64,000 nucleotides of DNA, from assembly GCA_037974665.1 (NCBI GenBank), contig CM075770.1, forward strand, positions 2,492,501 to 2,556,500. The letters run 5' to 3'. The DNA comes from Ehretia macrophylla (Eukaryota > Streptophyta > Magnoliopsida > Boraginales > Ehretiaceae). Under the pieces are notes generated by a model that saw only the letters and a list, made by a program, of their open reading frames with translations, had not been told where the DNA came from and made no database searches. Positions 23,371 to 36,058 of the stretch are shown piece by piece; the stretch's first letter is position 1; every line of letters starts with the position of its first letter. The position numbers and the translations under genes were made by a program.

Positions 23371-24420
23371 CAGACCAGCCTACGGACATCGTAGCCTACA
23401 GGCATCATAGCCTGCAACGGCCGAGCTCCCCTATCCACGCCTTAAGTGGATCAGCCCGCTAGCACGGTAGTCTGCAAAAATTGTAGCCTACAGGCATCAT
23501 AGCCCGCGACGGCCGAGCTCCCCTATCCACGCCTTAAGTGGACCAGCCCGCTAGCATGGTAGTCTGCAAAAATCGTAGCCTACAGGCATCGACTATGGAT
23601 GAGAAATCGCTATAATAGTCTATGTGACTACGAATAAAAGCCAACATTGATAATCCACTCCACTACGGAGAAGTAACTTGCTATGGCAGGCTACACTGCA
23701 AAGTACGCTGCTCTAACCATAGGTGAAAAAACTGTAAACGTAGTTTGCTCGGCTACAAGGAAAAATTTGCAACGGTATTCCATGCAACTTGGAGAAAAAT
23801 AAATGGAAATATTGACCAAGTCTTCTCCACGACACTCTCTTCGACTGTCATAATAGTTTACTCGACTACGTACGAAAATTGACAACGATAGTCTACTATT
23901 GACTATTGGCGAAAAGTATAATAATAGGTTGCTCAAATACATGTGTAAAATCCATGAAACCACTCGACTTACTGTCCTGCACTCAATTACGTTGCCAAGA
24001 TATTGAGTTCACCCAACAAGGCTCCGACGTCGACACTCGGTTGAAGTTATACACTCCTTAGCTAATTGTGAATACCCATTCGGGTGTAATGCCTTGACGC
24101 TCAACTGCGTTATTGGGGCCCTTTGTCCAGTTAACCATAGTCTACTGCGTAAGGGCGCCAATCAATGACTTGGTGGTACCTGTCTTTCCAAGCTACCGGC
24201 TCGGTCCAACAATGTCAAAGCATTGCGGAAATGACGATAAAGGATTTTTGATTCAATTCAAAAGTCTACATGGTTATTATATAAAATGGAATTGAAGGCC
24301 CACGTGAATGATTGGAAAAATGTTGGCTGATACATAAGAGTTGGAAATTGGAAAATGCATGGGGCCTACGGTAGAATATAAAAAGAAGCTTAAAGGAAAT
24401 AGGGGGGTTCACGTGCAAAA
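23371..24420. repeat. GC-richer repeat block, probably the rest of the same inserted element
   Basis: It contains a 105-bp tandem duplication (about 23395-23590) with CGGCCGAGCTCCCCTATCCA and CACGCCTTAAGTGGA in each copy. A less repetitive stretch with CTCGGTTGAAGTTATACACT and ATTCGGGTGTAATGCC follows. The base composition is unlike the AT-rich surroundings. Similar 'taggctgcg' style repeats occur in the solo LTR at 27767-29603, so an LTR-type origin is suspected. Ends and target duplication were not found. Confidence 0.4.
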
Positions 24421-26378
24421 AGAAAATAATGTGTAACTTTTACTGTTTAGGATATCTTCAATACTAAATACTATTTATAAAAAATTATTATTTTTTGATA
24501 ATTTTTAAAAATTTGAATCTTTATTTTAACTTAAATCTCTAATAAAATTCAAAAAGTAATTTAGTTTCTATTTTGTAAATAATACATACAATTGGAGATA
24601 CCATTAATGTGTTAGCAAAGTTTAGCTCAAGTAAAACAGCAACTCGCGACTTCACGAGGCGCGATCTAGGCTTGAGTGAGCAGTTTATGCGCCACGCGGA
24701 TGCAAGAGGTCATGAGGAAAATTATTCTCTCCGGGCGTTTCTTGTTTGATGTGACTAGCTAGTGAGGTATTGCGTGACATGTGGCATGTACTAATGGAAA
24801 ACCTTGTCCTACTTTGAACAAAGAAGACGTTTTTAGCCTTCCATGTTGGTGTCGTAAAATTAGTAAACTAATGCATTTAAAAAAAAAATAGATGTCAAAT
24901 GACTAAAATGGACAAGCATGTAATGACAAAAAAACTTTGGTAAATGACCATATTAGGTTCCGCATGTATAAGGTAAGCTTTTTAAAATATGTTTTATTCC
25001 CTCAAACTTGTCCCCATATTTATTTTTCTTTGTAGGTCCAGTGAAGTATTGCATCTAATAATTTTGTTTGTACGTGTAGTAAAGTGATACTCCAAATTTT
25101 ATGTGATCTTGCATGCAATCCAGGAGTAGTGTCTCAGCAAACCAATAAGATTTTTTTTATTAATGTTAGTCTTATACCAAATATTTAATTAATGAGAGAA
25201 TCGTTGTCGAAATTAGTCGAAACATGCGATTGGTATCTAAAAATTAGCCGAAATTCTTTTGTATTGTGCGACAAATGTCATATATAGGGATTCCCAATAT
25301 TATATTTTTTTTCATTTGTTCAAAACGTGAAGTAAACAAACAACTACAAATGGAGAAATTAATGCGAACGATAATGTGAAAATCGGCATATCTATAAAAT
25401 TAATGATTAAATTTCAAAAAATAGTTAGTATTTTTTTGGTACGTAATGCATAACCTACCGAAAAATATATATATATACACACACATAACTTTAACAATCA
25501 ATAATGATGATAAGAAATATGAAATGAATTTCAAAATCTACGAATATACATGTCTAGATTCCTTTAAATAACCAAAAAAAAATAATATACAGATGTGCAT
25601 GCAAGTCTCTACACTTAACCAAATCTATGAATATGAATAAAGTAAATTGCGCAGCATCATATTTAGATCCATTTAATACACGAGTGAGCAATTAATGTTT
25701 AGTTCCTCTTCTTTTTTTACTTGGTTATATTTATAAATAAAGTAATGTATGAATCATGATATATAATATTTTGACCAATGATTACATGATCTCATATTTA
25801 AAAATAAGGGAATCAAGGAAATACGAGAGTATCACAACAATCATCATATTATTCTGTAATAGCGTAAACTTCAATTTGCTCCATTGATGTTAAACAGAGA
25901 TAAGATTGTAGTGAAAAAAATCATATTCAATTTTAAATGTGGTATGTTTAGCAAGTCTTCAAAAATAGTATTGTTGAATTAGTAGTTGATAAACATATGT
26001 GACATGTTAATTGTAAACACTAATTTAAAAGGGATTTGGTTATCCTTGATGGGCCTTTGTTTTAAGAAGTGGCAACAAATCATTCTCTTCATAAATATAT
26101 TAAGTCATGGCTAGTCTTTTACCCAAAAAAAAAAGATCAATTTTACTCCATGAAGCCCAAATCTGTAAAGTGGACATTTATTCTATACATTGGGCCTATA
26201 AAAATAAGCATATGTGAAATATTAGCCCGAATTAATAGTGACTCATCCCTTTAGTAAGAGCGGCCGAATTATAGTTGGTCTTAGGCTGAAATTTCATGGA
26301 TTTTACGAACTTGTTTCACTGCATACTCCCAGTGATATATAAGTGTTTAATATTACTGTTTACGATTGGATCATTAGA
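24421..26378. other. Non-coding AT-rich stretch
   Basis: Nothing recognisable: no domain-bearing frame, RNA gene or clear transposon end was seen on either strand. Confidence 0.5.
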
Positions 26379-26710
26379 ATGCGTTTGGGAATGAAATGAC
26401 ATTCCCAACTTTATTTCGATTCTCATGCTTGGTATAAAGAAATGAAATTAAAATTAAAATTCTTATTCCCAAGATAATCTCATTCCCCTGTACATGAGAA
26501 TTAGTACATTTTCATGTGTTTGGGGATACATTTTTCTCTTAAATGACTAATATAACCCCATCAAAATATTATATTCTACAATCATGTCACTTATATGTAT
26601 ATATTCTTTTGGTAAAATTGTACTACTATAACTACCACCACCACCACCACTACTATTACTACTACTACTACTACTACTACTAATAATAATAATAATAGTA
26701 ATAAATAATC
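26379..26710. repeat. MITE-like repeat, copy 1, with trinucleotide array
   Basis: It starts GAATGCGTTTGGGAATGAAA and carries an (ACC)n(ACT)n(AAT)n array at about 26628-26700. It aligns with the second copy at 26883-27118 through ACATTTT, CATCAAAATATTA and TTCTA. A repeat that carries a compound trinucleotide array at the same internal place in both copies is the notable feature. Confidence 0.6.
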
Positions 26711-26882
26711 ATAGATAATGTTTTAAAATTACTATGCATTGTTATTATTATGAAGTCTATTATTAAGATAATTATTATTAATATTATTGTTTATCGTGTT
26801 AATGTTTACTATTAATTTTAACACTACAATAATAAAAGGCTAACAATGTTATATTATAAAATATGTATTGTTATAGGTATAC

Positions 26883-27043
26883 TGGAATGCGTTTGAGAAT
26901 AAAATGTCATTCCCCATACATAGGATTAGCACATTTTTATATGTTTGAGAATAAACTTGTTTCTTAAATACCTAATATTAACCCATCAAAATATTACATT
27001 CTATAATCACCCTTTTATATATAGATTTTTTTGGTTAACGTAA

Positions 27044-27075
<32 letters not shown>

Positions 27076-27086
27076 ATAGTAGTAAC

Positions 27087-27118
<32 letters not shown>
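26883..27118. repeat. MITE-like repeat, copy 2, with trinucleotide array
   Basis: It starts GGAATGCGTTTGAGAATAAA, parallel to copy 1, and ends in a (TAC)n(TAA)n array at about 27042-27118. Just to the right, about 44 bp is duplicated in tandem (27138-27222, core TCTACAAATATGATTATTAC). Confidence 0.6.
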
Positions 27119-27766
27119 TTAATACTAAAAAAAATTGATAAAGTCTACAAATATGATTATTACCTAGAATAACAACTTGAACCATAAAGTCTACAAATAT
27201 GATTATTACCTAGAATAACAAACTACTTATGTAATATGGGAAACAAAAAATTCAGCTCAATAAATGCATTGACTAGTATTAATGGGAAGTAGTTATATTT
27301 CATTTCTTATTAAATGTAAATTAACCTACACGAAATATCACGTTATCAAAATGTGCTTTCAATTTTGTTTCTAAAATGTTAAATTTCGCTATCTCATGTA
27401 TTTGAATAATTTTCATTTCTGCTTCATTCATATTAAAGCGGGAAATGAATTTTTCGTTACCATTTGAAACTCATTTTAGCAGGATATTAAAATTTCAATT
27501 GTATTTCAACAGTCTACTTGTGAGATCTTCAATTTTGGATTTATTACGCTATGAAATTAGTAAAATTTCGCTCTGGCTTGAATTTGAATGATTTTCAAAT
27601 CCACTTATTTTTTGTTAGAAGGGGAAATTAAAATTTTCATGATGATTTAAAGTTAATTTAGCGGGGAAATTAGAATTTCAATTGTATTTTGAAATTGAAA
27701 TCGAGAGTTCCTAAAATGTTGAAAATATATTCTAGCTCTCTATTATAAGAAAATATACTAAGAGAC

Positions 27767-29603
27767 TGTTGGAGATAGCCTTAGTGTGAATGATTAAATA
27801 GTTTCCCATACAATAACGTACATAAGCAAAAAAGTTGATGGTAGAAAAAAAGAAAAGAAAAGGAAAGTTACATGATACATGCACGCGTCCCCATACATTG
27901 AAAATGAAATAAATGTCTTGTCATACCTTTTATGCGGCATGACATTCCGCAAGGTTAATTTCGTAAAAGCACCATTGAAGGGTAAACAAGGGAAATTAAT
28001 TATATAATAAGGGTAAATTGGTAATATTGGTCCTATTTGTTCTTTATTCATTTTAAAAAACTAAGGATGTGACATGTGGAGAGAGAAATTTTTGCCACAC
28101 AGAATAATGACTCAGATCATAAATACATGACCAGTCTAAGATGGCACCATCAACCATGTCATTTCATGATTGGACGTGCCTATTCCTTCATATTTTACAA
28201 AAACGAGAAAGAACAATAAAGAATTAAATGTAGCAAATAGGCGCGGGCCCGGGGTTGCTAGTGTAAGGACCATTGTAGGCTGCGAGTTGCGCAACCAAGA
28301 AGTGTAGGCTGCGACATTTGCTTGCCAAAAAGACTTTGTAGGTTGCGAAATTACTTGCAAATAAGTCATGATAGGCCACAAAATTGTCCATAACAAGCCG
28401 TTGTAGGCTGCGAATTGCAAGACCAAAAAGTGAAGGCTACAAATCTTGAATTCTACTAGAAGTCGTGCTTGAAATATGTAGGCTATGCCGGAACATGTCT
28501 TGACCATGTATGTTGCCCTTAAGCGTATATTGGACATGTAGGCTTCTTCAACTCGGACACATTGACTCACATGTAGCCCACTCTCAACCTTGGGCCTAGA
28601 GTGAGAAATAAAGTTCGCCCTTGAGCGTAGCCCACGTAGAATGCCCCTCTATAGTAGGTCCAACCCGGAATTGTTTCACCAACGAGCAACTACTCTATAA
28701 CTCGAAGACTCTTCGACTTAGGGAGTGGAGGGACAAACTGTTAACGCCAAAATTGAGCTTGGACCCATGGTCCTACCATGACGGGTCACTTAGCCCTAAT
28801 CGACAGGCGATTGTTAGGCCAAAGCCTATATACGATACTATAAGTTGCGGCCTAATCCATAATTAAATCCGCTAAAGGACTGAGGCCCTTGGCTAAGCTT
28901 GTGTAGCGGCACCATCATACGTGAACTACTGAAGACGTACTCGAGTACAACTTGAACTCTATCGGATATCTCTGGATAGACGATCAAAAAAACATTCTAA
29001 TTGACTATACTACTAGTAGCAGACGACGAGCGACAAACTCAAGATAAAGATCAACCCTATCCTACGGGATAAGTGATTACTCGCTTGAAGTAGTCCACTC
29101 GAGATACAAGTCCTAAAGGATAAATAACCCTAGACTTATCACAATTGCCCAGCCTACGAGAAGCGGACGACCACTGAAGGACTTAGGATAGAGACTACCT
29201 CTATCCTACGCAATAAGCGATCACGTGGTCTACTACGAATACAAGTCCCAAGAGTCCGTGACTCTTGGCCTACCCACACTTATAAGTAGGTCACATCTAC
29301 ACAAGGAGAGGGCATCGAGTACTAGCCCCACTAGCATTACTCTCCTTTTCCCCTATACACATCCACGACCTACAACACCTATATTGACGTCATACCATGG
29401 TAATCTCCTATTTTCCCTCTATATTTTTCGTGCATACTTATCTTTTTGATAAACTACTGACTTGAACATCGAAGTGTCTTCGGCCGGCACTATACTGGTA
29501 TCCCAAGACTCACGTCGCTCTGTTTTCTTCTGTTATTGTAGGTTACTGGTGGCCCGAAATTCGTGATTGTGATTTTAATGTCTACAATATAATACCTCCA
29601 ACA
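27767..29603. mobile_element. Solo LTR (1.84 kb), probably Gypsy
   Basis: The block begins TGTTGGAGATAG and ends ACCTCCAACA, giving matched inverted ends TGTTGGAG/CTCCAACA. It is flanked by GAGAC (27762-27766) and AAGAC (29604-29608), a 5-bp target duplication with one difference. Inside are a degenerate repeat of about 32 bp with TGTAGGCTGCGA (about 28255-28450), and near the right end a promoter-like stretch and ACTTGAACATCGAAGTGTCT, reminiscent of plant Gypsy LTR 3' parts. There is no internal coding region, so it is a solo LTR. It is old enough to have diverged at the target duplication. Confidence 0.7.
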
Positions 29604-29608
29604 AAGAC

Positions 29609-29878
29609 AAAACATTATGTTAAAAATAAAAATAAATAAATAAAAGTAATTTGCTATGTGCAGTTTTATTGTTCACTTACCATAAAGTTAGTGGTATCTG
29701 ATGATAAAAGGACCATCAGATGGCAACTTTGTCATGTTTCCCTTGGCCCCATGTGATTGAATAATATATTAATGATTAGATATAATAACACTTGTCCAGA
29801 AGAAGACAACATTATGAAGATCGTCCTATGTTAAAAAGTTTGAGAGATATACCAGGTACATGTAGTCGTCATGCCTTT
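29609..29878. other. Short non-coding spacer
   Basis: It lies between the solo LTR and the Gypsy fossil. Nothing recognisable was seen. Confidence 0.4.
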
Positions 29879-31502
29879 GATGCGTTCAAACGGTGCGTTA
29901 TAATTAGGTACAAAATGACCAAGTTTTAATAACCCGCAAGTGCACGGATCTTCGTAGTGTAGTGTGCTCTGAGTGCGGAGTCGAATTCCATAGGGAAGCT
30001 CCTAAGTTAGTTCGGTTGAATAAGTGTATGTGAAAGTGTTCTAAGTGAGTGTTGGAAATTAAAGGACATATAGGTTGAGTGGTTTGATAAAAAGGAAAAG
30101 AAGAAGCTAAAGTTAACTAAATCTAGAGTTAGAGTTAGGAGTGTAAATATGCTAGACAGTAATTAAGCTCGGATTAACATTAATGCAGTTAATCTAGGCT
30201 CGAAAATAGGATTCTCCAATTCTGCAAGGGCTTAAGCTACAAGCATACACCCGATTAAGCTAAAAGCTATAGACCTAGTTAATCTACTTAGTTTATTCTA
30301 ACCAAGTACAACAAGACAAAATAAACTAAGGAATTAACCTTCAGGTAGAAACTATGGTACCACTTATAGTTTCATATAATCTACGGTACAACCTATAGAT
30401 TCATGATTAAAACAATTGTATGGCACTAAAGTAACGTAATCATAATATCAACTACAAGTATAATATTCTGCTATGAAAGTAAAGCGTTCATAACATCTAC
30501 TTTAAATGTATTACGTATGAATACTGAATTAAAACCAGCCATACATTGCAATATGAATTAAATCAATCCAAATCATGGAGACCGGTAAATTAAAAGACCA
30601 TTAATATATAATCAAAATCATGAATTAACATGGGCATTATAACGATATTCAAATATAAAAGAGATTAAAGAGATATTCCCCTATAAATAAAGTCGAGGTC
30701 CTTGGTCGGAGTCCCGAGCACAGCTACGAGATTTCCTCCTTTTTCCATGCCCCAAAAATTCAGGCATTACGTACGCCATATTTTTCCCCAACTACTAACT
30801 ATTTATACTACCATATTTAAACTACCCTAAACTAACACTAAAAAAGTAATTAAAAACAATTAAAATAAAATCCTAAATTAATTTTTTATATCATTTCCGG
30901 TTGGGATTGGGGGCTATTTATAGTGCCAGATTCAGGGGCGTGCTTTTTGCTTCGTTGAATACTCCCCACGTGATCCTTCTAGAAGACCCCGAAAGGAGCA
31001 GTTGGGTGCTCGAGCTCCCTTCTGCTGGTCGAATTATTTTGCGCCACTTGGCATTTCTGGAAGACAGTGGAAGGTTCATAGGGGGGCTCGAGCACCAGCG
31101 AAGCGCGCTTGAGCACCCGTTTGCTGACTTTTTCGACTCTGATTGTTGACTTTGACCGAGGAGTTTCTAGGCGTTTTTCACTATTTTGACCCTCTAGATA
31201 ATGGATTTTGGCTACCCGAAAAACTGGTACAATTTGTCAAAAATGGACAAAGGTCACTATTTGCACTTGATCTGGCCAAATTCTTCTTCTACGGCCATTG
31301 ATTCAACCGCCAATTCTCGAGTCTTTGCCATCGCATAATTCTTTGACTTGCATTTTGCCGTTTTAAGACTGATTTCTTCACTTCTAAAGATCAACCTACA
31401 TTGCATCAAAAGTGTATTAAGTTTTGCATTTATTCCACAAGTTAAGATGTAATAGTAGGTAAATACAGTGGTTTGAGTGGTGTAAATATCGTCACATCAA
31501 CA
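29879..31502 (-). repeat. Probable 3' LTR of an Athila/Tat-like Gypsy fossil
   Basis: On the minus strand, TGTTGATGTGACG follows TTTAGATTTGGGGA, a plausible polypurine primer, at about 31502. Near the left end lies AACCCGCAAGTGCACGG, a sequence often seen in plant Gypsy terminal regions. No second LTR copy was found, so the left boundary is approximate. Confidence 0.45.
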
Positions 31503-33550
31503 TCCCCAAATCTAAACCTTGCTTGTCCTCAAGCAAGACTACTTTAAAGCGCATGGATTCAAAAGTGAAAACCTCAAGATTTTGCAAGTTCAAATTCAAA
31601 AGCAGATGAATACAACTATATTCCTAACCTTTGTCAAAATGAGTTCATGAGCAAATGTAATTCACATTTCTTTAGGAGTTCATAAGTAAATGACAAGAAT
31701 AACAAGAGAACCTTTAAACAATTTTCAAAAATAGCAACTCTTTTAGAATTAATCTATTAATTGTTTTGGAGTAAATATTCAGAAGAAAACTAAGCAAATT
31801 AAGTTCAAACATTCTCATTTTTCAGAATATATAAACAGATTAGACTTTGATACTCTTACCCTTTTGTAATCAAACCCTTGATCATACCTTCACCCTTTTT
31901 ATTTTTCAAAATGAAAAGTATAATACAAAACTATCTCTTTGTAATACTCAGTTTCCTTTGCTTACTGGATATCTCATATAGCAAGCTTTGAGGCCAACAA
32001 TCCCTAGCTAGATGGCCAAGGTTGCCTGGTTTTAAAGCGACCCCAACGCGCCTTAATCACTTGAGATATCTAGGTTCGAAACCTTACACTATAGCACATA
32101 TCCCAAATTACAATGTCTAGGATAGTGGTGCTTAGAGATTTACAACATATTTACACCAAAATTTTATTTAACAGTAAAGGTATGTACAACTCTTTTTCCT
32201 TTTTCTATTTTTTTCATTGTTTTTCTTTTTCTCTTTTTTCCTTTTTTTCAGAGTGTACATACAGACAGAGTAACATAACATACTGTACAAATATGGCATA
32301 AGGGTTCAGGTTTTAATCACAAGTAGCTTTCATAACAAAGGGTAATCCTATCTCATTCTTCTCAAATTCATATATTCATCAATTTGAAGAAAAGAACAGC
32401 TAAGTTTAACTCATGAATACGGTAACCCAAAGTTTTTCTTTAGACATTCTTCAGAGTTTTTTCACAATACATAGCTAAAAACACAAGTTCTCAATTTATC
32501 TAATTCATCCTCCTATAAACAAGTAAGTTAGCAAATTACTCTTTCTCACGAAAATAGTGTGTTTCTTACATATTTTTGAAAAAATTGTATCATACAACAC
32601 TTTGTACCCCCACACCAAAACTTTGCTTGTCCTCAAGCAAATAGCAACGTAAAACAAGTGAGAGTACAATATGTAAGTAACAACAAAATGACAAATGTTA
32701 CATCTCCAAACCTATGGTTTGCTTACTCATCAACACAAAATGATCAGGTTTAAAGGAAAATGTAGAAGTAAGGAAAGATATCACCTGAGTTGTAGTAATT
32801 AAATGTTTGATGCAAAAGAATGTGTCTACTTATCTTTGTGAAAAGATGGATCATTTTGCAACTCATAAAAGATCAATAGACATAGCAGGTAAGAATATCA
32901 TCAATTTAAACAATTATGAACATGTTGCTACAAGCACGCAGCAGGATTTCAACAAAACTCCTATAAATACATTTAGCAAAAAAAAATACGGGGGACTAAG
33001 AAAAACATAAAAATCACACAGACAAAATTAAAATCACACAAACCCACATAAAAAAGAAAGCATTTTAAAAATCTAGGTTGCCTCGTAGAAGCGCTGAGTT
33101 TTACGCCCTCAGCCGGACGCCAATGTTAGAGCCATCTATGTTTAAAGCTTTTTGGCACATATTGTCTGATGATCGTTTCAGCATAGATTTTAAATGAAAA
33201 AGGATCATGCAACAAATGATGATACATTGTTTCCACAGAACATGCATTTCCCAAGTCACCGTAAAAAGGTGACAGTTCCCATCCCAATGTGATGTGTGTA
33301 GGAATGTTCTTGGATATGTAAACAGGGGCAATTTTGGGTTGTAAAACAGTGTGTCCCAATTTCAATTGGTCAACCCATAAATTAGAAGTATCTAACATAT
33401 TATTCAGAAATGGGTCAAATCCAACAGGTGTCAAGAAGGATGGAGGAATTAAAGTAGACTCAATAGACTCATCCTGAAAGAGTAAAGACTCTAAGGAAGT
33501 GTGTACACTTATCTTCCTTGAAGAGAAATCAAAGTCGGTTTGAGTCATGA
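31503..33550 (-). mobile_element. Gypsy fossil, long 3' non-coding region and a gag-proximal open frame
   Basis: The minus strand carries GCGCTTCTACGAGGCAACCT (about 33070-33095), the conserved sequence that follows pol in Athila/Tat Gypsy elements. Two copies of the perfect hairpin TTGCTTGTCCTCAAGCAA (31519-31536 and 32623-32640) follow. The frame at 33126-33548 has no recognised domain but adjoins the gag remains across an inserted LTR. No reverse transcriptase or integrase was seen, so the element appears to be a non-autonomous or deleted derivative, broken. Confidence 0.6.
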
Positions 33551-33567
33551 CATTACTAAGGTCATCA

Positions 33568-36058
33568 TGTCACGCCCCGACCCAACCCCACGTAAAAGGT
33601 TAAGTCCGGACCCAACAAACAGATAGAGTCTCCTCTGTACCGTGGACATTCTAAAAACCTGCAAACATTCAAATAGGCTATAAAACAACAATAACTTCAA
33701 TTCTAATTAAAGATTCGAACTTTAAGGCCATTCGAGCCTTAAGACATACAAACAGTTTAGCTTCACACAAGCATGCAGTCACAACTTAACTTCTTTACAA
33801 ACCGGTTATCATACCACTCCATGATAGCATTTAAACATTCTTAGAAAGTTAAAACCAACCAGTCGTTCACCCCCCAAGCATGCAAAGAAGCTTAGAACGG
33901 AAATATAAGTTATTACATGTCGTAGTTCCATATCTTCTACTACATACATCTTACAATTACACAAACATGTACATAGCATTTAGGCTACAAAATAGAACAT
34001 AAAGCAGAACAAACAAGTTCTTTACTTATCAACAAGAACATAATCCACCTCAAGCAACTAGACACAGCAACTAAGGCAACGGATCAGTCTGAACCTCTTA
34101 TTCTTCACCCTCAACCAACTCTAGCTGGGGTTCAACCACAGCGTCTCCTGAAACATGTTAGCGAGGTATGAACAACCATTATTGCCCAGTAAGAGATAAA
34201 AGTCAATCGGGACGTGCAATGCAACAATTAAAGTAGATAAGCAAGAAAGGCAAGTAAGGCACTATTGAACAGTAATTAACCATACATAACAAATGATATG
34301 ATACACTTAACCCCAATACTTCAAAATGCTATTGTCTTGATCACAAACCATGATCCACGAACCACGACCAATATGTCGGGAAATCCGCAATCACTCCAAT
34401 GGGTGTACTCTGGATGTACCCCGATAAGCCTACAACCCAACACCCCCTGGAAATCTCTGGACCAGAGGAGTGAGCGAATAGGGTACGGAGATCAAATATC
34501 TACTCTTAAGCCGGCTACCGCCCAGCCGATATTCAATACAACCGCCCCTGACATTGTGGTTGCGCAACCACTATGCAATGCACTTAATAATCACAGTATA
34601 ACATCAATAATAGAAGCAATAACACATGGGAAGAACAACAAAGTAAGTTGTCCTCGAAACAATTAGAAGAGAAATAATTTCCTATAAGCAATTAAGTAAG
34701 TTACAAAGGGGCATAATCAAGATTTACATAGAACTATACCAAAAGCTCTAGAACATCTTGAAAACACATTTAAACACTCAAGAAGTTATTGCAAGGTCTT
34801 AGAAGCGTGAGATAATCGAATTTGCACCTAAACCCCCTTGTAATTCAACCCGTTTTCCTTCCAAACTCATGCCTTTGTTCTAGATTCATGAGTGGTCTAG
34901 TCCATGCTTCTAGTTAACCCATTAGACACTCTTAGGACCCTTGAAGTTGCCCAAATAACCACGATTAGCACAAAAGCCCCAATTTTTTTCTTTTGACTTT
35001 GTACTACACGTACCTCACCCGAGACTCAAACGGAAGCTAGCAAAGCACAATTAGAGTCTACTTAGCCTAAGAATACCAAAAGGGAAGGCCAATTCCACCC
35101 GGATTTGCGATAACCCCGAAACCCCATTCTAAAAGTCGGCCATTTCATGCTTTTTATAAGTTATGGCCAATTAAACTCTACGGGGACTTTACACTACTTT
35201 CATTAAAATCTAAAGCATCTATTAGAATCGTTAATTTAAGCTATAAGGTCCGATTATGCAAAACCCTAGTTTTCCTGCCACTATTCATGCCATATAATCA
35301 ACGAGCAATTTTAATTGTTTGAACTACGAAACAATAGCATAAATAAGGTCTCTACTACTTATATACAACATACATAAGCATATTTAAGCATTGCATAAGC
35401 ATTTGATAGTAAATCTAAGAATTCAATAAAGTTGTCATATTTTTAAAATGCAAAAATAGGTATGAAATCCCTCACCTATTGCGCGTAGGAGCTCTTAGAA
35501 GGCTAGTAAACACCCTAAACCACTTGCACCTAGCTTGGCTTGGCTTGGAATGAAGATTTGTTGAGCAAAAATCTATCCTCCTCCTCCTATGCTGATTTTC
35601 GGCCCTGCTACAGTGTTTCAACCTTTGTTTTTTTTTTGTTTTTTTGTTTTGTTGCTAAGTTATGAGCTTAAGTTGTGAGGTGTTGAATATATAATAGGGT
35701 GGGGTCAAGTTAGGTGCTCATATTGACTATTAAAAGGAGTTTAGCTAGCTATAAACAAGTCCTAATTGTGCAATTAATGTTAGCTAATTAAAATACCTAG
35801 TTTAGTTACATAACATTATTCACTAGTTTGCTAAAACATTTTCTAAACAAAGGCTCCTAAAGTATTTAGCTCAAATACACATTTTTTTCATTTCTAAAAC
35901 AATTAATATGATTTAAGAAAAATGCTAATTCAAAAAAATAAACAGTTAAAAAATGTGATGAATAGTAGTCACGTAAAGAAACAAGTAAAGCACAGTAAAA
36001 ATGCGCAAATAGTGGATGCAACAGTAATCAAATGTATGGCTAAGTCTCGGGCATCACA
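33568..36058 (-). mobile_element. Solo LTR nested in the Gypsy fossil
   Basis: The plus strand begins TGTCACGCCCCGACCCAACC and ends CTCGGGCATCACA. On the minus strand this LTR starts TGTGATGCCCGAG and ends GGTCGGGGCGTGACA. The end style matches the LTRs at 56319-61249 (GGCCGGGTTGGGGTCATTACA), so a Tekay/Del-type Gypsy is likely. It is about 2.49 kb with no internal region. It interrupts the gag-bearing element. A clean target duplication could not be confirmed. Confidence 0.65.

Noticed and set aside
22833-23590. Possible CRISPR-like array of 50-bp units
   Set aside because: Units are degenerate throughout with no constant repeat and unique spacers, and the context is a plant genome.
28136-28570. 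A 144-residue minus-strand frame
   Set aside because: It reads through the degenerate minisatellite of the solo LTR and has no domain.
9156-33000. Search for the missing exons 1-2 of gene A
   Set aside because: No IDCG-type malectin start or signal-peptide exon was found on the minus strand in this interval, so the gene was called truncated rather than long-introned.
34298-34666. A 122-residue plus-strand frame
   Set aside because: It lies in the nested solo LTR, antisense; composition does not suggest a protein.
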